Shown: positions 9,573-19,890 of the stretch, one piece after another
Layout of the letters: every line of letters begins with the position of its first letter
How positions within the stretch are numbered: position 1 is the stretch's first letter
Notes under the pieces: generated by a model
Seen by the model: only the letters and a program-made list of their open reading frames with translations
Told to the model about the DNA's origin: nothing
The model's database searches: none
Position numbers and translations under genes: made by a program
Assembly: GCA_021796215.1 (NCBI GenBank)
Contig: JAJYOK010000016.1
Span: 1 to 64,000 of the forward strand
Length of the DNA stretch: 64,000 bases
DNA from: Bacteroidota bacterium
Lineage (GTDB): Bacteria > Bacteroidota > Ignavibacteria > UBA10030 > UBA8401
Reading direction: 5' to 3'

Positions 9573-11414
9573 TTATGATGTCCGCATGAAGCGGCGATCC
9601 AATTCTGTGAGAGAAACCTTCACCAATACCGGCCTGCCGTGCGGACAAACGTACGGCATTGCCGTTGCAAAAAGCTGATCAATAAGCACACGCATCTCAA
9701 CCTCAGTCAACGGGTCGCCTGCTTTAACAGCCGCTTTACACGCAAACGATTTCGCCACATTGTCGCGTGCCTCAAGCTTCACACGATGCTGATTGTTTTT
9801 AAATTCATCAAGAATATCCTGAAGAATGGTTGACTCGCTTCCTGCTTTCACATCTGTCGGCACACCTTCTAACACCACAGTGTTCTTTCCGAACAATTTC
9901 AATTCAAAGCCAAGCGATTGAAGCGGAGAAAGAATCTCGCTTGCCAGCGCATAATCGCCGGGCGAAAGTTGAATGGTATGAGGAAATAATAATTGCTGGG
10001 ACGATGGGACCGCATTTTCGAAGTTTGCTAACGCCCGCTCATATAAAACCCGTTCATGCGCAACGTGCTGGTCAATAATCATTAAGCCGGTACGAATCTG
10101 GGATAAAATATATTTATTATGAAGCTGCCAAATTGCTTTTCCCTCGATGATTTCACCCTCGCGCGTACCGTGTGCAAACTGTTGCGGCTTCAACTCTGGC
10201 GCAGTTGTATGATCATCGCGAGCCGAAGGTTGTGCTGAAAAAAGTTTTTCAAAATCGAATGGAAAATTGTCAGAGGAAGGCTGAGGAGGTAAAGTCTGTT
10301 CGGGAGTAAACGATGAGCCTATCGTATTCGCCTGCGGCGAGAAAAAACGCGGAATTGCTGCGTGCTGCAGCGTTGCATTGCGTGAATCGCCGGCACCTTG
10401 ATTGACATTAAGCGATGGAACAAGATCATTCATCCCTAACGTCTTACGCACCACCGCCATGATTATCCGATAAATTGCCTGTTCGTCTGCAAACTTCACC
10501 TCCATTTTTGAAGGATGAACATTCACATCAACTTTTTCCGGATCAAGCTCAATAAACAAAAGATAAAATGGGAAATTTCCTTTTTCAACAAGATGCTCGT
10601 AACCGGAAAAAACTGCATGATTCAGCGATCGGCTGACAATGTAACGCCCGTTGAGGAAAAAAAGCTGGTCAACTTTTGACTTTCGTGCGAACTCCGGTTT
10701 CCCGACGTAACCGGAGAGAGAAAGAATTTCTGTTTGCTCACGGACAGGAACAAGAGTTTCAAAAAACCTTTCGCCGTACAAATCCTTCACCCGCTCTTCT
10801 ATCGGCGAAGCCTTCACATCGAGCAGGTTCTCGTCATCACTGATAAGCTGAATTGCAACTTCCGGATGTGATAGAGCAATGCGCTGTACGACGTCGTACA
10901 CATGCTTAAATTCGGTGTTGTTCGATTTCATAAAATGCCGGCGGGCAGGTGTGCTGAAGAATAAATTCTTCACCGTAATTGTCGTTCCCTGCGGAATCCC
11001 GGTCTTCCCCTGTTCTTTTACTTCTCCACCTTCAATGCGGAGCAATGTTCCCGCTTCATCGCTGCCATTGCGTGTTTTCAATTCAACATGTGCTACCGAT
11101 GCAATAGATGCTAACGCTTCTCCGCGAAAGCCGAGCGTTTGAATATGTTCCAAATCTTCGTAGGAAGAAATTTTGCTTGTTGCATGGCGAAGAAATGCAC
11201 GTGACGCATCTTCTTCACCCATACCGATGCCGTCATCAATGATTTGAATGAAACTTTTCCCGCCGTCTTTGATAATAATTCGAATTGCAGAGGCATGAGC
11301 ATCAATACAGTTTTCAAGCAGCTCTTTTACAACAGATTCAGGGCGCTGAACAACTTCACCTGCAGCAATTTTATTTGCAAGGTGTTCCGGCAATATATTG
11401 ATTGTTGCTGCCAT
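9573..11414 (-). CDS. mutL: DNA mismatch repair protein MutL
   Basis: Encodes 613 residues. The N-terminal GHKL ATPase is complete: [25 protein letters not shown], and the [10 protein letters not shown] loop. The middle is a variable linker (about residues 340-430). The C-terminal dimerisation domain carries [12 protein letters not shown], close to the DQHA(X)2E(X)4E endonuclease motif with Val in place of Ala, plus ACKAA and CPHGRPV. This predicts a nicking MutL of the type found in bacteria lacking MutH. It starts 18 bp after the stop of the dipeptide epimerase gene upstream and is followed by the acyl-CoA mutase gene. Confidence 0.96.
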   Translation of the reverse strand: MAATINILPEHLANKIAAGEVVQRPESVVKELLENCIDAHASAIRIIIKDGGKSFIQIIDDGIGMGEEDASRAFLRHATSKISSYEDLEHIQTLGFRGEALASIASVAHVELKTRNGSDEAGTLLRIEGGEVKEQGKTGIPQGTTITVKNLFFSTPARRHFMKSNNTEFKHVYDVVQRIALSHPEVAIQLISDDENLLDVKASPIEERVKDLYGERFFETLVPVREQTEILSLSGYVGKPEFARKSKVDQLFFLNGRYIVSRSLNHAVFSGYEHLVEKGNFPFYLLFIELDPEKVDVNVHPSKMEVKFADEQAIYRIIMAVVRKTLGMNDLVPSLNVNQGAGDSRNATLQHAAIPRFFSPQANTIGSSFTPEQTLPPQPSSDNFPFDFEKLFSAQPSARDDHTTAPELKPQQFAHGTREGEIIEGKAIWQLHNKYILSQIRTGLMIIDQHVAHERVLYERALANFENAVPSSQQLLFPHTIQLSPGDYALASEILSPLQSLGFELKLFGKNTVVLEGVPTDVKAGSESTILQDILDEFKNNQHRVKLEARDNVAKSFACKAAVKAGDPLTEVEMRVLIDQLFATAMPYVCPHGRPVLVKVSLTELDRRFMRTS

Positions 11415-11432
11415 ACTGTGGTTTTTTGAGGC

Positions 11433-12449
11433 TTAACTTCTTAGAACAACACCTAATCCGGGATTGTTGTTCAGCTCCAATTTCCCTTTTATGTTTCTTA
11501 CGCCATCGAACGGATCGTCTGTAATCAAAACATTTCCATCCAAATCGGCATAATCCAACAATGGCGAAAGGTGCGATGCGGCAGAAATTGCAACAGCAGT
11601 TTCAATCATACATCCCATCATGATTTTCATATTCATCGCGCGGGCAGTGTGAATCATACGAAGCGCTTCGCGAATGCCGGTGCATTTCATCAGCTTAATG
11701 TTGATACCGTCGAACGCATCGCCAAGCTTTGGAATATCTGTCAAGCCGATCACACTTTCATCGGCGATGAGCGGCATTTCTACTTTATCGCGGAGCCATT
11801 TGATATCATCAAGCTGCGAGGCGGGCATTGGCTGCTCAACAAATTCGACATTTTGATCTTGCAGCCATTTGATGCGTTCGAGCGCGACTTCTTTCTTTGT
11901 CCATCCTTCGTTTGCGTCAACTCTCAACACTTTGTCTGTAACAGAACGAATCGTGCTGATAATTTCTCTATCGTTTTCCATTCCGACTTTCACTTTCAAG
12001 ATCGGATATTCTTCTGCTTCGCGGACTTTTTGGATAAGCATTTCGGGTGAATCTATGCCAATAGTAAAAGAACTTAATGCAGTTTTCGATTTATCCAGTC
12101 CGAAAAACTTGTACAACGGGAGGTTTATTTTTTTCCCAATCCAATCATGGATAGCAATATCCACGGCGCATTTCGCGCTTGTATTATGAGTCGCAAGCGA
12201 TTGGATATAAAGCAAAATCTCTTCCGTTTGAAACGGGTCGGTAAAACGCGTAAAGTCAATTCGTTTTAGAAATGCTTCGATAGTTTCAATTGTTTCGTTG
12301 TAACGCGGGCTGGGTGAAGCTTCTCCATAACCAACTATTCCATCCTGTTCCAGTGTTACAATCATGACGGGATCAATGGTTTCAACACCGCGTGAAATTC
12401 TAAAGGCGTGGCGTAAATGAAGATCGTATTGTTTCCATGAAAGTTTCAC
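11433..12449 (-). CDS. enolase-superfamily dipeptide epimerase (L-Ala-D/L-Glu epimerase type)
   Basis: Encodes 338 residues starting with GTG at 12447-12449; the start overlaps the ftsY stop as GTGA, suggesting coupled translation. The enolase-superfamily catalytic set is visible: KVKV (acid/base Lys pair) near residue 160, metal ligands in [14 protein letters not shown] and IADES, the second base Lys in [10 protein letters not shown], and a late DLDG. The family includes muconate cycloisomerases and dipeptide epimerases; the DLDG end and overall pattern favour a dipeptide epimerase that recycles murein peptides. Exact dipeptide preference cannot be read from sequence. Confidence 0.82.
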   Translation of the reverse strand: MKLSWKQYDLHLRHAFRISRGVETIDPVMIVTLEQDGIVGYGEASPSPRYNETIETIEAFLKRIDFTRFTDPFQTEEILLYIQSLATHNTSAKCAVDIAIHDWIGKKINLPLYKFFGLDKSKTALSSFTIGIDSPEMLIQKVREAEEYPILKVKVGMENDREIISTIRSVTDKVLRVDANEGWTKKEVALERIKWLQDQNVEFVEQPMPASQLDDIKWLRDKVEMPLIADESVIGLTDIPKLGDAFDGINIKLMKCTGIREALRMIHTARAMNMKIMMGCMIETAVAISAASHLSPLLDYADLDGNVLITDDPFDGVRNIKGKLELNNNPGLGVVLRS

Positions 12450-13414
12450 ACTGTTTCCTTCTCAAATAATGCCGCTGTAAAGGTTTCTGCGCTGAACGAC
12501 TGTAAATCGTCAATCTGCTCACCTACACCAACATATCGTACGGGAACGCTTAACGATTTACTGATGCTCAAAACAATTCCGCCCTTCGCTGTACCGTCCA
12601 GTTTCGTGACAACAATGCCAGTGATACCGACTGCTGAATGAAACTGCCGCGCTTGTTGAATCGCATTTTGCCCTGTTGAAGCATCAATAACCAATAACAC
12701 TTCGTGCGGCGAGCCGGTAAGGCCTTTATTCATGACACGTTTTATTTTTTTTAATTCCTCCATCAGATTGCTTTTAGTGTGAAGCCGCCCTGCTGTGTCA
12801 ATGATTACCACATCAGCATTTTGTGATCGTGCCGATTGAATTGTGTCGAACGCAACAGCGGCCGGATCGGATCCATGTCCGCTGCTGGCGGACTGAATAA
12901 TTTTCACACCGGCACGTTCAGCCCAAATTTCAAGCTGTTCGTTTGCAGCGGCACGAAATGTATCTGCCGCTCCGATAATAACATCCTTTCCCGCATTTCT
13001 ATAATTGAACGCAAGCTTTCCGATCGTTGTAGTTTTTCCAACACCATTCACACCGACGACCATAATGACATACGGTTTCACGGGCGGTGAAACAGAGAAC
13101 AGGGTTTCATCTTTATGTCCATTGAAACTATGCGTAAATACCTTCGCAATTTCATTATTGACGATAAGCTTTAATTCTTCTTCATTTTGGTAGCGTTCAT
13201 CTTTGACCCGCTGCTGAATATTCGATATGATCTCCGCTGTCATATCAACACCGACATCAGCGCTGATAAGAATTTCTTCCAGCTCATCAAGAAATTGTTT
13301 GTCAACTTTTCCGCTTGCGGAAATCAGGCGGTTCACTTTGGTGACAAGTGTATCGCGTGTTTTGGCAAGCCCTTCTTTCAAGCGGGAAAATGTCTGAGAA
13401 CCAAAAAGTTTCAT
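12446..13414 (-). CDS. ftsY: signal recognition particle receptor FtsY
   Basis: The start is the ATG at 13412-13414, which overlaps the pgsA stop as ATGA and yields 322 residues; longer in-frame extension would run deep into pgsA. It holds the NG domain of SRP GTPases: helical N domain (residues 1-100), P-loop [44 protein letters not shown] and [10 protein letters not shown]. The acidic A domain of E. coli FtsY is absent, as is common outside gammaproteobacteria. It docks ribosome-SRP complexes at the inner membrane. Confidence 0.97.
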   Translation of the reverse strand: MKLFGSQTFSRLKEGLAKTRDTLVTKVNRLISASGKVDKQFLDELEEILISADVGVDMTAEIISNIQQRVKDERYQNEEELKLIVNNEIAKVFTHSFNGHKDETLFSVSPPVKPYVIMVVGVNGVGKTTTIGKLAFNYRNAGKDVIIGAADTFRAAANEQLEIWAERAGVKIIQSASSGHGSDPAAVAFDTIQSARSQNADVVIIDTAGRLHTKSNLMEELKKIKRVMNKGLTGSPHEVLLVIDASTGQNAIQQARQFHSAVGITGIVVTKLDGTAKGGIVLSISKSLSVPVRYVGVGEQIDDLQSFSAETFTAALFEKETV

Positions 13415-13986
13415 TGCGAAGCTTGTTCTAATTTTGAATTCGAACCGATAATGGAGAAAAACCGTTGCGTGTAGCTCGCAAAAGAAAGCAGCATCATAAC
13501 AACGCTCGCCCATTCAGCAATTTCAAAAATATCATGAAACACCGGATTGCGTAAGAGTGCAAAAATTATTGTAATGGCAATAAGAACAACGGTGGCTTTG
13601 CCGAAAATATTGGACGCAAGCACATGTCCGGTCCGTTTTTTGACATAAACGCCGCCGCTAAATATCAGCACATCCCGCAGAATTACCGCACTGGTATACC
13701 ACAATGGAATATCCCGAAATGCCGTTAACAAAATAATAACAACGCCCACGGCTAATTTGTCGGCGAGAGGATCAATAATCTTACCTAATTCGCTTACTTG
13801 ATTGAAACGTCGAGCGAAATAACCATCAAGGGCATCGGTCATCAATGCAAGGAGCATGAAGCAAACAGCGTATTCACGATGGAATGGAATGGCACTGATC
13901 AATAAAACCACTATCGGTACCATTAGTGCAATTCTGCTAAGGCTCAGAACATTTGAAATCGTCCAGAATTTTCCTTCAATCGTCAT
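13411..13986 (-). CDS. pgsA: CDP-alcohol phosphatidyltransferase (probable phosphatidylglycerophosphate synthase)
   Basis: Encodes 191 residues with four or five membrane helices. The family signature D-x2-DG-x2-AR-x8-G-x3-D-x3-D is complete, starting at DALDGYFARRF and ending IIDPLADK. The enzyme joins a CDP-diacylglycerol to an alcohol; the short length and signature spacing fit PgsA, but other CDP-alcohol transferases share the motif. It begins 2 bp after the purF stop and overlaps ftsY by 4 bp, so purF-pgsA-ftsY-epimerase are one transcriptional run. Confidence 0.85.
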   Translation of the reverse strand: MTIEGKFWTISNVLSLSRIALMVPIVVLLISAIPFHREYAVCFMLLALMTDALDGYFARRFNQVSELGKIIDPLADKLAVGVVIILLTAFRDIPLWYTSAVILRDVLIFSGGVYVKKRTGHVLASNIFGKATVVLIAITIIFALLRNPVFHDIFEIAEWASVVMMLLSFASYTQRFFSIIGSNSKLEQASQ

Positions 13987-13988
13987 TA

Positions 13989-15485
13989 TTATGCTTCGAG
14001 GTCATTCTTGTTTTGCGTTGCAGTTTCAACTTCAGTGGGAAATTTACCTCCGAAACACGCCGTGCAATAGTGCCGCTGTTCAGTCGAAGGAGCTGCTTCC
14101 AGCATCTTTTCCATTGAAAGATAATGAATGCTATTGACACCTAATTCCTGCCGAATCTTTTCTACTTCTTCTTTGCACTGGACTGCAATCAATTCTTTTT
14201 TGCTCGGAAAATCCATCCCCCAGTAGCAGGGGCTGACAATTGGCGGTGAAGTGATTCTGAAATGAATTTCCCGCGGTTCAGCTTCCTTTAACAACTTAAC
14301 TAATTGCTTTGATGTAGTTCCTCGAACGATAGAATCATCTACGACAACGACAGTACGTCCTTTCAAGACACCTTTCACTGTATTGTATTTCGTCTTCACT
14401 TTCATCTCGCGCTGTCCCTGTTCCGGCTGGATGAAAGTCCGTCCCACATAGTGATTGCGAATTAACCCGATCTCCAATTTTGTTTTGTGCCCTAACTTGT
14501 TGCACTCTGAAACATAACCGAGAGTCGCCGTATTACTTGAATCTGGAACACTGATAACGATCGCCGGCTTGCCGTCACTGCTTTCAGGAACTGGTGCTTC
14601 TTGAGCAAGTGCTTTGCCAAGCTTACGCCTCACTTTGTCCACACTTTCACCGAAAATCTGGCTGTCTGGACGCGAGAAATAGATATATTCAAAAATGCAA
14701 TGATGATGCTGTGCTTTTTTAGACAACTTGTAAGACTTTGGTGTTTTGGTTTTGACAGTATCTTCATTGATCACTAAAATCTCTCCCGGCTCAATATCCC
14801 GCAGGTACGTAGCGTTGATCATATCAAACGCACACGTCTCAGAAGCCACAACATAGCGATCATCTTTGATTCCTAAAGCAAGTGGACGGAAACCATACGG
14901 GTCACGCGCTGCAATGAGAGCGGTGTCCGTGAGAATGACAAGCGAAAATGCTCCCTCAACTTTTTCAAGCGCTTCTCTGATTTGATCAATTTGATTCTTT
15001 TCTTTGCTTCTTGCGGTGAGATGTAAAAGAATCTCGCTATCTGAAGTCGTCTGAAAAATTGTCCCTTCATTTTGAAGCTCTGTCCTCAGTGTCCGGAAAT
15101 TTGTGAGGTTGCCGTTATGTGCGATGGCAAGATTTCCGTTTCGGTAATTCACCATAAATGGCTGAATATTTGCGCGGTTATTGGTTGAGCCTGCAGTCGA
15201 ATACCTATTATGACCAATTGATGAAAAGCCTTTTAACTGATCCTGAACCGTTTGATAATCACGAAAAACATCCGTCACCAGTCCAATGCCTTTGACTGCA
15301 TGGAAATGGTGTTTCTTCTTTTCATTATCAAATTCACATGCAACAATACCGCTCGCTTCCTGTCCTCTATGTTGAAGCGCGTGAAGCCCATAATACGTCA
15401 GAAGTGAAGCTTGCGGGTGGCCAAAAATTCCGAAAATGCCACAAGCACAACGCGGCTTATCCTTATTAATGTTTATCTTATTCAT
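13989..15485 (-). CDS. purF: amidophosphoribosyltransferase PurF
   Basis: Encodes 498 residues; first committed step of purine synthesis (PRPP plus glutamine to phosphoribosylamine). The N-terminal nucleophile Cys lies in ACGIFGIFG (about residue 15), so a short propeptide must be removed. Glutaminase motifs HRGQEASGI and HNGNLTNF follow. The PRPP loop VVVDDSIVRGTTSKQ is intact. Cysteines in SPPIVSPCYWGMD and YCTACFGGKFPTE match the Fe-S ligands of the Bacillus-type enzyme. It lies 6 bp after nadB. Confidence 0.97.
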   Translation of the reverse strand: MNKININKDKPRCACGIFGIFGHPQASLLTYYGLHALQHRGQEASGIVACEFDNEKKKHHFHAVKGIGLVTDVFRDYQTVQDQLKGFSSIGHNRYSTAGSTNNRANIQPFMVNYRNGNLAIAHNGNLTNFRTLRTELQNEGTIFQTTSDSEILLHLTARSKEKNQIDQIREALEKVEGAFSLVILTDTALIAARDPYGFRPLALGIKDDRYVVASETCAFDMINATYLRDIEPGEILVINEDTVKTKTPKSYKLSKKAQHHHCIFEYIYFSRPDSQIFGESVDKVRRKLGKALAQEAPVPESSDGKPAIVISVPDSSNTATLGYVSECNKLGHKTKLEIGLIRNHYVGRTFIQPEQGQREMKVKTKYNTVKGVLKGRTVVVVDDSIVRGTTSKQLVKLLKEAEPREIHFRITSPPIVSPCYWGMDFPSKKELIAVQCKEEVEKIRQELGVNSIHYLSMEKMLEAAPSTEQRHYCTACFGGKFPTEVETATQNKNDLEA

Positions 15486-15491
15486 TTATTA

Positions 15492-17084
15492 TCATGAATT
15501 TACAATTGTGTCTCTCAACCATTCACTATCATTTGGTTTAGGGTAATCTGTAGTATAGTGAAGACCACGGCTTTCCTTTCTAGATAATGCTGAACGAATA
15601 ATTAACTCCGCAGTTCGAGCAAGATTTCTCAATTCAATCAACTCTGCAGTTACAGCGGTACGCTTGTAAAAATCTAACACTTCCTGCAAAATAAGTTGTA
15701 TCCGGCGATTAGCCCGATCCAACCGGTGATTTGACCTCACGATACCGACATAATCCCACATAATTTGCTGAATTTCTTTTCTATCGTGCGCTATTAAAAC
15801 CCATTCGTCTGCATTGACAGTTCCACTTTCGTCCCATTCCGGAATTTCAGGAGTTATTGAAGAGTATATTTTCTTTTCTTTGATTTGCGCTGCAGCTCGC
15901 GTAGAAAACACAAGTGCCTCTAATAGCGAATTACTCGCCAGGCGATTTGCTCCGTGAACGCCTGTCATGCTTACTTCTCCGCAAGCGAAAAGTCCGACAA
16001 TAGATGTAGAGCCGTAAAGGTCTGTAACAACACCTCCACAAGAATAATGTGCTGCTGGTACGACGGGGATTAAATCTTTCGTAATATCAATGTTAAATTC
16101 AAGACAACGTTTATAAATATTTGGGAAATGCGAACTTGTCTCATTTGCTTTATGATGAGTCACATCTAAGAAAACACACTCGTCGCCGCTTCGTTTTAGT
16201 TCTGAGTCAATCGCGCGGGCGACAATATCACGCGGTGCCAGTGAACCGCGAGCGTCATATTTCTTCATAAAGTCTGCACCATCACGGGTACGAAGAATTC
16301 CGCCGAACCCTCTTACTGCTTCCGAAATAAGAAATGATGGTGCTCCCGAATTAAACAAGGTCGTCGGATGAAATTGGATGAATTCCATATTGCCAACTTT
16401 TGCTCCTGCTCGGTATGCCATTGCAATTCCATCGCCGGTAGCAATAAGCGGATTTGTCGTATGTAAATAGACTTGACCCGTGCCGCCGGTTGCAAGCATA
16501 GTGACCGACGACAAAAAGGTTTTCACCGTATTTGATTTTGAATCGAGAACATACGCTCCCCAACAATGCGTGTTTTGGCGATGTTCGGCTTTGCCGGTAT
16601 TCACCAGATGATGTTCTGTAATCAGATCAATAGCAGCGTGGTTTTCAAATACCTGAATATTTGGATGCTGATTGACTTTTTCAAGAAGGGCACGTTCAAC
16701 TTCATGCCCGGTAAGGTCTGCCGCGTGAACAATACGATGTTTCGAGTGTCCCCCTTCACGTCCTAAATCCAATTGATTATTCTTCTTCGTGAATTCAACG
16801 CCAAGAGTGAGCAATTCATTAATGCGCGCTGGTCCTTCACGAACAATCACCTCCACCGCATCGCGATGACATAAGCCGGCACCTGCATTCAAGGTATCGG
16901 CAATGTGTGAGTCAAACGAATCATCCGCAGATATGACAGAAGCAATCCCGCCTTGCGCGTAATTTGTGTTGGATTCCGCCTGTTCTTTTTTGGTGATGAT
17001 CGCAACAGTTCCCATCTCCGCAGCTTTTATTGCAAAATATAATCCGGCAATGCCGCTGCCAATAACAAGAAAATCAGTTTTCAT
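15492..17084 (-). CDS. nadB: L-aspartate oxidase NadB
   Basis: The ATG at 17082-17084 places the FAD motif at the very N-terminus ([18 protein letters not shown]), giving 530 residues; an ATG 6 nt upstream is equally possible and no SD decides between them. Family features: [58 protein letters not shown]. The enzyme oxidises aspartate to iminoaspartate for NAD synthesis. nadA and nadC are not in the window. It heads the run nadB-purF-pgsA-ftsY-epimerase, with a terminator hairpin just upstream that separates it from the barrel-protein gene. Confidence 0.96.
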   Translation of the reverse strand: MKTDFLVIGSGIAGLYFAIKAAEMGTVAIITKKEQAESNTNYAQGGIASVISADDSFDSHIADTLNAGAGLCHRDAVEVIVREGPARINELLTLGVEFTKKNNQLDLGREGGHSKHRIVHAADLTGHEVERALLEKVNQHPNIQVFENHAAIDLITEHHLVNTGKAEHRQNTHCWGAYVLDSKSNTVKTFLSSVTMLATGGTGQVYLHTTNPLIATGDGIAMAYRAGAKVGNMEFIQFHPTTLFNSGAPSFLISEAVRGFGGILRTRDGADFMKKYDARGSLAPRDIVARAIDSELKRSGDECVFLDVTHHKANETSSHFPNIYKRCLEFNIDITKDLIPVVPAAHYSCGGVVTDLYGSTSIVGLFACGEVSMTGVHGANRLASNSLLEALVFSTRAAAQIKEKKIYSSITPEIPEWDESGTVNADEWVLIAHDRKEIQQIMWDYVGIVRSNHRLDRANRRIQLILQEVLDFYKRTAVTAELIELRNLARTAELIIRSALSRKESRGLHYTTDYPKPNDSEWLRDTIVNS

Positions 17085-17123
17085 TTGCATAAAGGAAGAT
17101 ACGAAAAAAATGAGCCAAATAAA

Positions 17124-17156
17124 AAAGGCGTCCTGAATTTGATTCAAGACGCCTTT
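17124..17156 (-). terminator. intrinsic terminator after the outer-membrane barrel gene
   Basis: A 15-bp stem with one mismatch (AAAGGCGTCCTGAAT pairing with ATTCAAGACGCCTTT around a TTG loop) with A/T tracts on both sides. It lies between the barrel gene (ends 17180) and nadB (starts 17084), so it should stop minus-strand transcription of the former. Confidence 0.85.
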
Positions 17157-17179
17157 ATGATCAAAAAAAGATTTCAGAT

Positions 17180-17866
17180 TTAGAAATAAATGTGCAGTGT
17201 GGCACCGGCAGCGCCAAAGCCAAGAATGGTTGTTGTACTTCCCATTTTTGTCGTTGTTGTTGTGCTGCCGTTAATAACCTCTTGATCTGAATTGGAGGTA
17301 ACGCTAAAAAGATTCAGGTTATATTCGGCAGACAAACTCAATTCAGGATAAAGGAAAAATTCTGCACCACAAATTCCCATTAATCCAAAAGACGTTCCTG
17401 CCGGAGGTGCGTTTTTTACTTCTGTTTGTGTTCCTCCTCCTACCACAGCATTTTTGCTATCATTTGTAGAGAGAGTAAACATTACACCACCGCCCCAATA
17501 AGGACGAACACGCCCTGCATTCATGTACATAAGATAATCGCCAGTTACGCCTAGTACAAATGCTGAAGTACTTCCGTCCGTCCCGCTCACGCCTGCCGGA
17601 GGATTTGCAGGAATGGTTGAACTTTGTGAACCAATCTGAAAACCAACCCGGACAGCGGCATCATTGCTCAAAAAATATGAAACTCCTATTCCCGCTGTCG
17701 GCGCGCCAGCAGATGGACCTGTACCATTAAGTCCAAATGTGCCGAGTCCGTTAAATGTAAAATTCAATGATTTAGAGCCGGCTTTTGCCGCCGGAGTCAC
17801 GTCTTGTGCAAAACCAATACTGGTGATAAGTAACCCAGCGACAACTATTGCCAACATCTTCTTCAT
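17180..17866 (-). CDS. small outer-membrane beta-barrel protein (OmpA/OMP_b-brl type)
   Basis: Encodes 228 residues starting at an ATG preceded by a strong AGAGGAGG Shine-Dalgarno. Residues 1-20 form a signal peptide ([20 protein letters not shown], cleaved after GFA). The mature part has Gly/Asn/Thr-rich loops alternating with amphipathic strands: [47 protein letters not shown], and ends on an aromatic strand (TLHIYF), as in eight-stranded barrels. It is monocistronic, with its own terminator downstream. Specific function is unknown; such proteins commonly act as small porins or structural barrels. Confidence 0.82.
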   Translation of the reverse strand: MKKMLAIVVAGLLITSIGFAQDVTPAAKAGSKSLNFTFNGLGTFGLNGTGPSAGAPTAGIGVSYFLSNDAAVRVGFQIGSQSSTIPANPPAGVSGTDGSTSAFVLGVTGDYLMYMNAGRVRPYWGGGVMFTLSTNDSKNAVVGGGTQTEVKNAPPAGTSFGLMGICGAEFFLYPELSLSAEYNLNLFSVTSNSDQEVINGSTTTTTKMGSTTTILGFGAAGATLHIYF

Positions 17867-18019
17867 AAAAACCTCCTCTTAATGTTTGTGTATGTAGTTC
17901 ACCGTTGGTTAACAAAAGCTTAACAATAGCTTCATACGGTCAGATAAATATAGGATGAGTCAATTCTAATGTCAAGTAATATAGATACTGAAAAATGAGT
18001 AATCTTTACACCTTATATT

Positions 18020-19192
18020 TCATAGTTCATTAAGTACTTCTTGAAAGATGGTCAAAAACTCATCGGCTTCTTTTTTAGAAAGAATCAACGGCGGCAAAAT
18101 TCGCACTACTGTTGCTGCAGTTGCATTTGCCAGCACACCTTTTGCCAGCATTGCGTCAACAATAGGCGCGCTTTCGCGATGCAGCTCAACGCCAATCATT
18201 AATCCCATGCCGCGTACTTCTTTTATTACGTGATGTTTTTGTTGAAGGTCATGTAACTTCGCGAAGAGATACTCCGACATTGCATTGATATGAACCTGCA
18301 TTTCGCGCGTTGTAAGCGCGTTGAGTACCGCAAGACCTGCCGCACAAGCAACAGGATTTCCTCCGAAGGTAGTTCCATGAACGCCATACGTCCATACATC
18401 TGCGACTTTGTGTGAACCTATGATTGCGCCTAAAGGCAAACCGCCGCCAATCGGTTTTGCAACGGTTACTATATCAGGTTCAATATTAAAATGCTGGAAT
18501 GCAAAAAATTTTCCGCTCCGTTGAATGCCTGACTGAATTTCATCCGCTACAATAAGAAAACCGAATTTCTCGCTCAAGTTTTTCAGCGTTTCGACAAAAT
18601 CCTGTGTGACGGGAACAATGCCGCCTTCTCCTTGCACGAACTCTAAAAAGACCGCTGCAGTATTTACATCAACAGAACTTTTCAGGCTTTCAACATTGTT
18701 GAATTCGATATGGCCGCAATGCTCAAGAAACGGACCGTAGCCGGCGCGATACTTATCTTTATCCATTAAGGACAATGCACCCATTGTTCGTCCGCTGAAC
18801 CCGTTTGTCATACCAAAAACATTAATTTTCTTCTTGGCGCTCCCCCATTTTCGCACAAGCTTGAGCGCCCCTTCGATTGCTTCCGTTCCGCTGTTTGTGA
18901 AAAAAATCTTTTCATACCCCGAGATCTTTAACAGCTGCTCTGCGAGCTGAACTTGGGTTTCCTGGATAAAATAATTTGAAAGATGATTGTATTTTCTAAT
19001 TTGTGTTTCAATCGCCTTGATAATCGCAGGATGGTTATAGCCCAATACATTCACCGCCAAGCCGGCAAACATATCAAGATATTTTTTTCCGTCTTTAGCG
19101 AACAGGTAGCAACCTTCGCCCCGATCAATTTCAAGCGAAAGGCGTTTATATGTATGAAAAAATAATTGTTGTTCTTTTTCGGGAGTGTTCAT
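18020..19192 (-). CDS. argD: class-III aminotransferase, acetylornithine aminotransferase-like
   Basis: Encodes 390 residues, length typical of ArgD/LysJ. PLP-fold landmarks: LDMFAGLAVNVLGYNHP, NSGTEAIEGALKLVRK, FLEFVQGEGGIVPV, VADEIQSGIQRSGKFFA, the PLP lysine in VTVAKPIGGGLPLG, and GTTFGGNPVACAAGLAVL. It probably converts acetylornithine and 2-oxoglutarate to the semialdehyde and glutamate. No arg or lys genes are nearby, so another omega-amino substrate is possible. Its ATG overlaps the coaE stop (ATGA), indicating coupled translation. Confidence 0.85.
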   Translation of the reverse strand: MNTPEKEQQLFFHTYKRLSLEIDRGEGCYLFAKDGKKYLDMFAGLAVNVLGYNHPAIIKAIETQIRKYNHLSNYFIQETQVQLAEQLLKISGYEKIFFTNSGTEAIEGALKLVRKWGSAKKKINVFGMTNGFSGRTMGALSLMDKDKYRAGYGPFLEHCGHIEFNNVESLKSSVDVNTAAVFLEFVQGEGGIVPVTQDFVETLKNLSEKFGFLIVADEIQSGIQRSGKFFAFQHFNIEPDIVTVAKPIGGGLPLGAIIGSHKVADVWTYGVHGTTFGGNPVACAAGLAVLNALTTREMQVHINAMSEYLFAKLHDLQQKHHVIKEVRGMGLMIGVELHRESAPIVDAMLAKGVLANATAATVVRILPPLILSKKEADEFLTIFQEVLNEL

Positions 19193-19812
19193 TGTTTTCT
19201 TTGGGAAGGTAGTGTGAGAAAGAGTGAATGAAAAAATTCTACTTTTGAACGCAACACATCTTCAGTTTCGTTATTGTACAAAATGAAATCAGCTTTTTCA
19301 ACAATCTGCTCTACCGGCAGCTGCGAATTCATCCTTCGCATTATTTCTTTATCAGTGAGACCGTCACGTTTCATCACGCGCCCGGTACGAACTTCATCAT
19401 CGGCAACAATGCCAAGGACATAATCTAAATTTTTATACAAACCGGACTCGAATACAAGCGCTGCTTCAATGCCGATATACGGTACCGCCGCATCGTGTTC
19501 CACTCTTTTGCATTGCTGTTCGATACTACGAATGACAGCAGGATGGACAATGGAATTAAGCTCGTGCAATTTCTTCTGATTGGAAAAAACTATGTGAGCA
19601 ATATATGATCGGTCTAAAGCATTCGTCGTGCTGTTATATGAGGCAGCTCCAAACGCTTCAATGATTTTTCGACGGATAGCTTTGTCATTCTCGGTGAGGT
19701 CATTTGCAATTTCATCTGCAGAAAAAACTTTAACGCCTTTGTTTTTCAGAATTTCTGCAACAAACGATTTACCGCTTCCAATTCCTCCTGTTATTCCCAG
19801 CCGCATCAACAT
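19189..19812 (-). CDS. coaE: dephospho-CoA kinase
   Basis: Encodes about 207 residues from the ATG at 19810-19812; an ATG 6 nt later is also possible, and an upstream in-frame start would run into the hairpin after rny. P-loop GITGGIGSGKS at the N-terminus, then SADEIAND, the IVHPAV segment, and the lid RVMKRDGLTDKEIMRRMNSQ. It phosphorylates the 3'-hydroxyl of dephospho-CoA, the last step of CoA synthesis. It lies downstream of rny. Confidence 0.94.
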   Translation of the reverse strand: MLMRLGITGGIGSGKSFVAEILKNKGVKVFSADEIANDLTENDKAIRRKIIEAFGAASYNSTTNALDRSYIAHIVFSNQKKLHELNSIVHPAVIRSIEQQCKRVEHDAAVPYIGIEAALVFESGLYKNLDYVLGIVADDEVRTGRVMKRDGLTDKEIMRRMNSQLPVEQIVEKADFILYNNETEDVLRSKVEFFHSLFLTLPSQRKQ

Positions 19813-19850
19813 GGCAGTGTAAGTGTTAAATATTTGCAAATGGAATTGCC

Positions 19851-19886
19851 AAGATGGTCTCCACTTTTTGAGGCGGAGACCATCTT
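19851..19886. repeat. palindromic repeat between rny and coaE
   Basis: A perfect 12-bp stem (AAGATGGTCTCC / GGAGACCATCTT) with a 12-nt loop. There is no clear U-tract on the minus strand, so it is a poor intrinsic terminator. It is related to the palindrome inside pheT at 23577-23613: the same outer AAGATGG...CCATCTT and TGAGG in the loop, but the stem centre is swapped on both arms. Confidence 0.75.
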
Positions 19887-19890
19887 TAAA

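Noticed and set aside
19851-19886. Intrinsic terminator for rny
   Set aside because: The stem is strong but no U-tract follows on the minus strand, and it matches a palindromic repeat found inside pheT.
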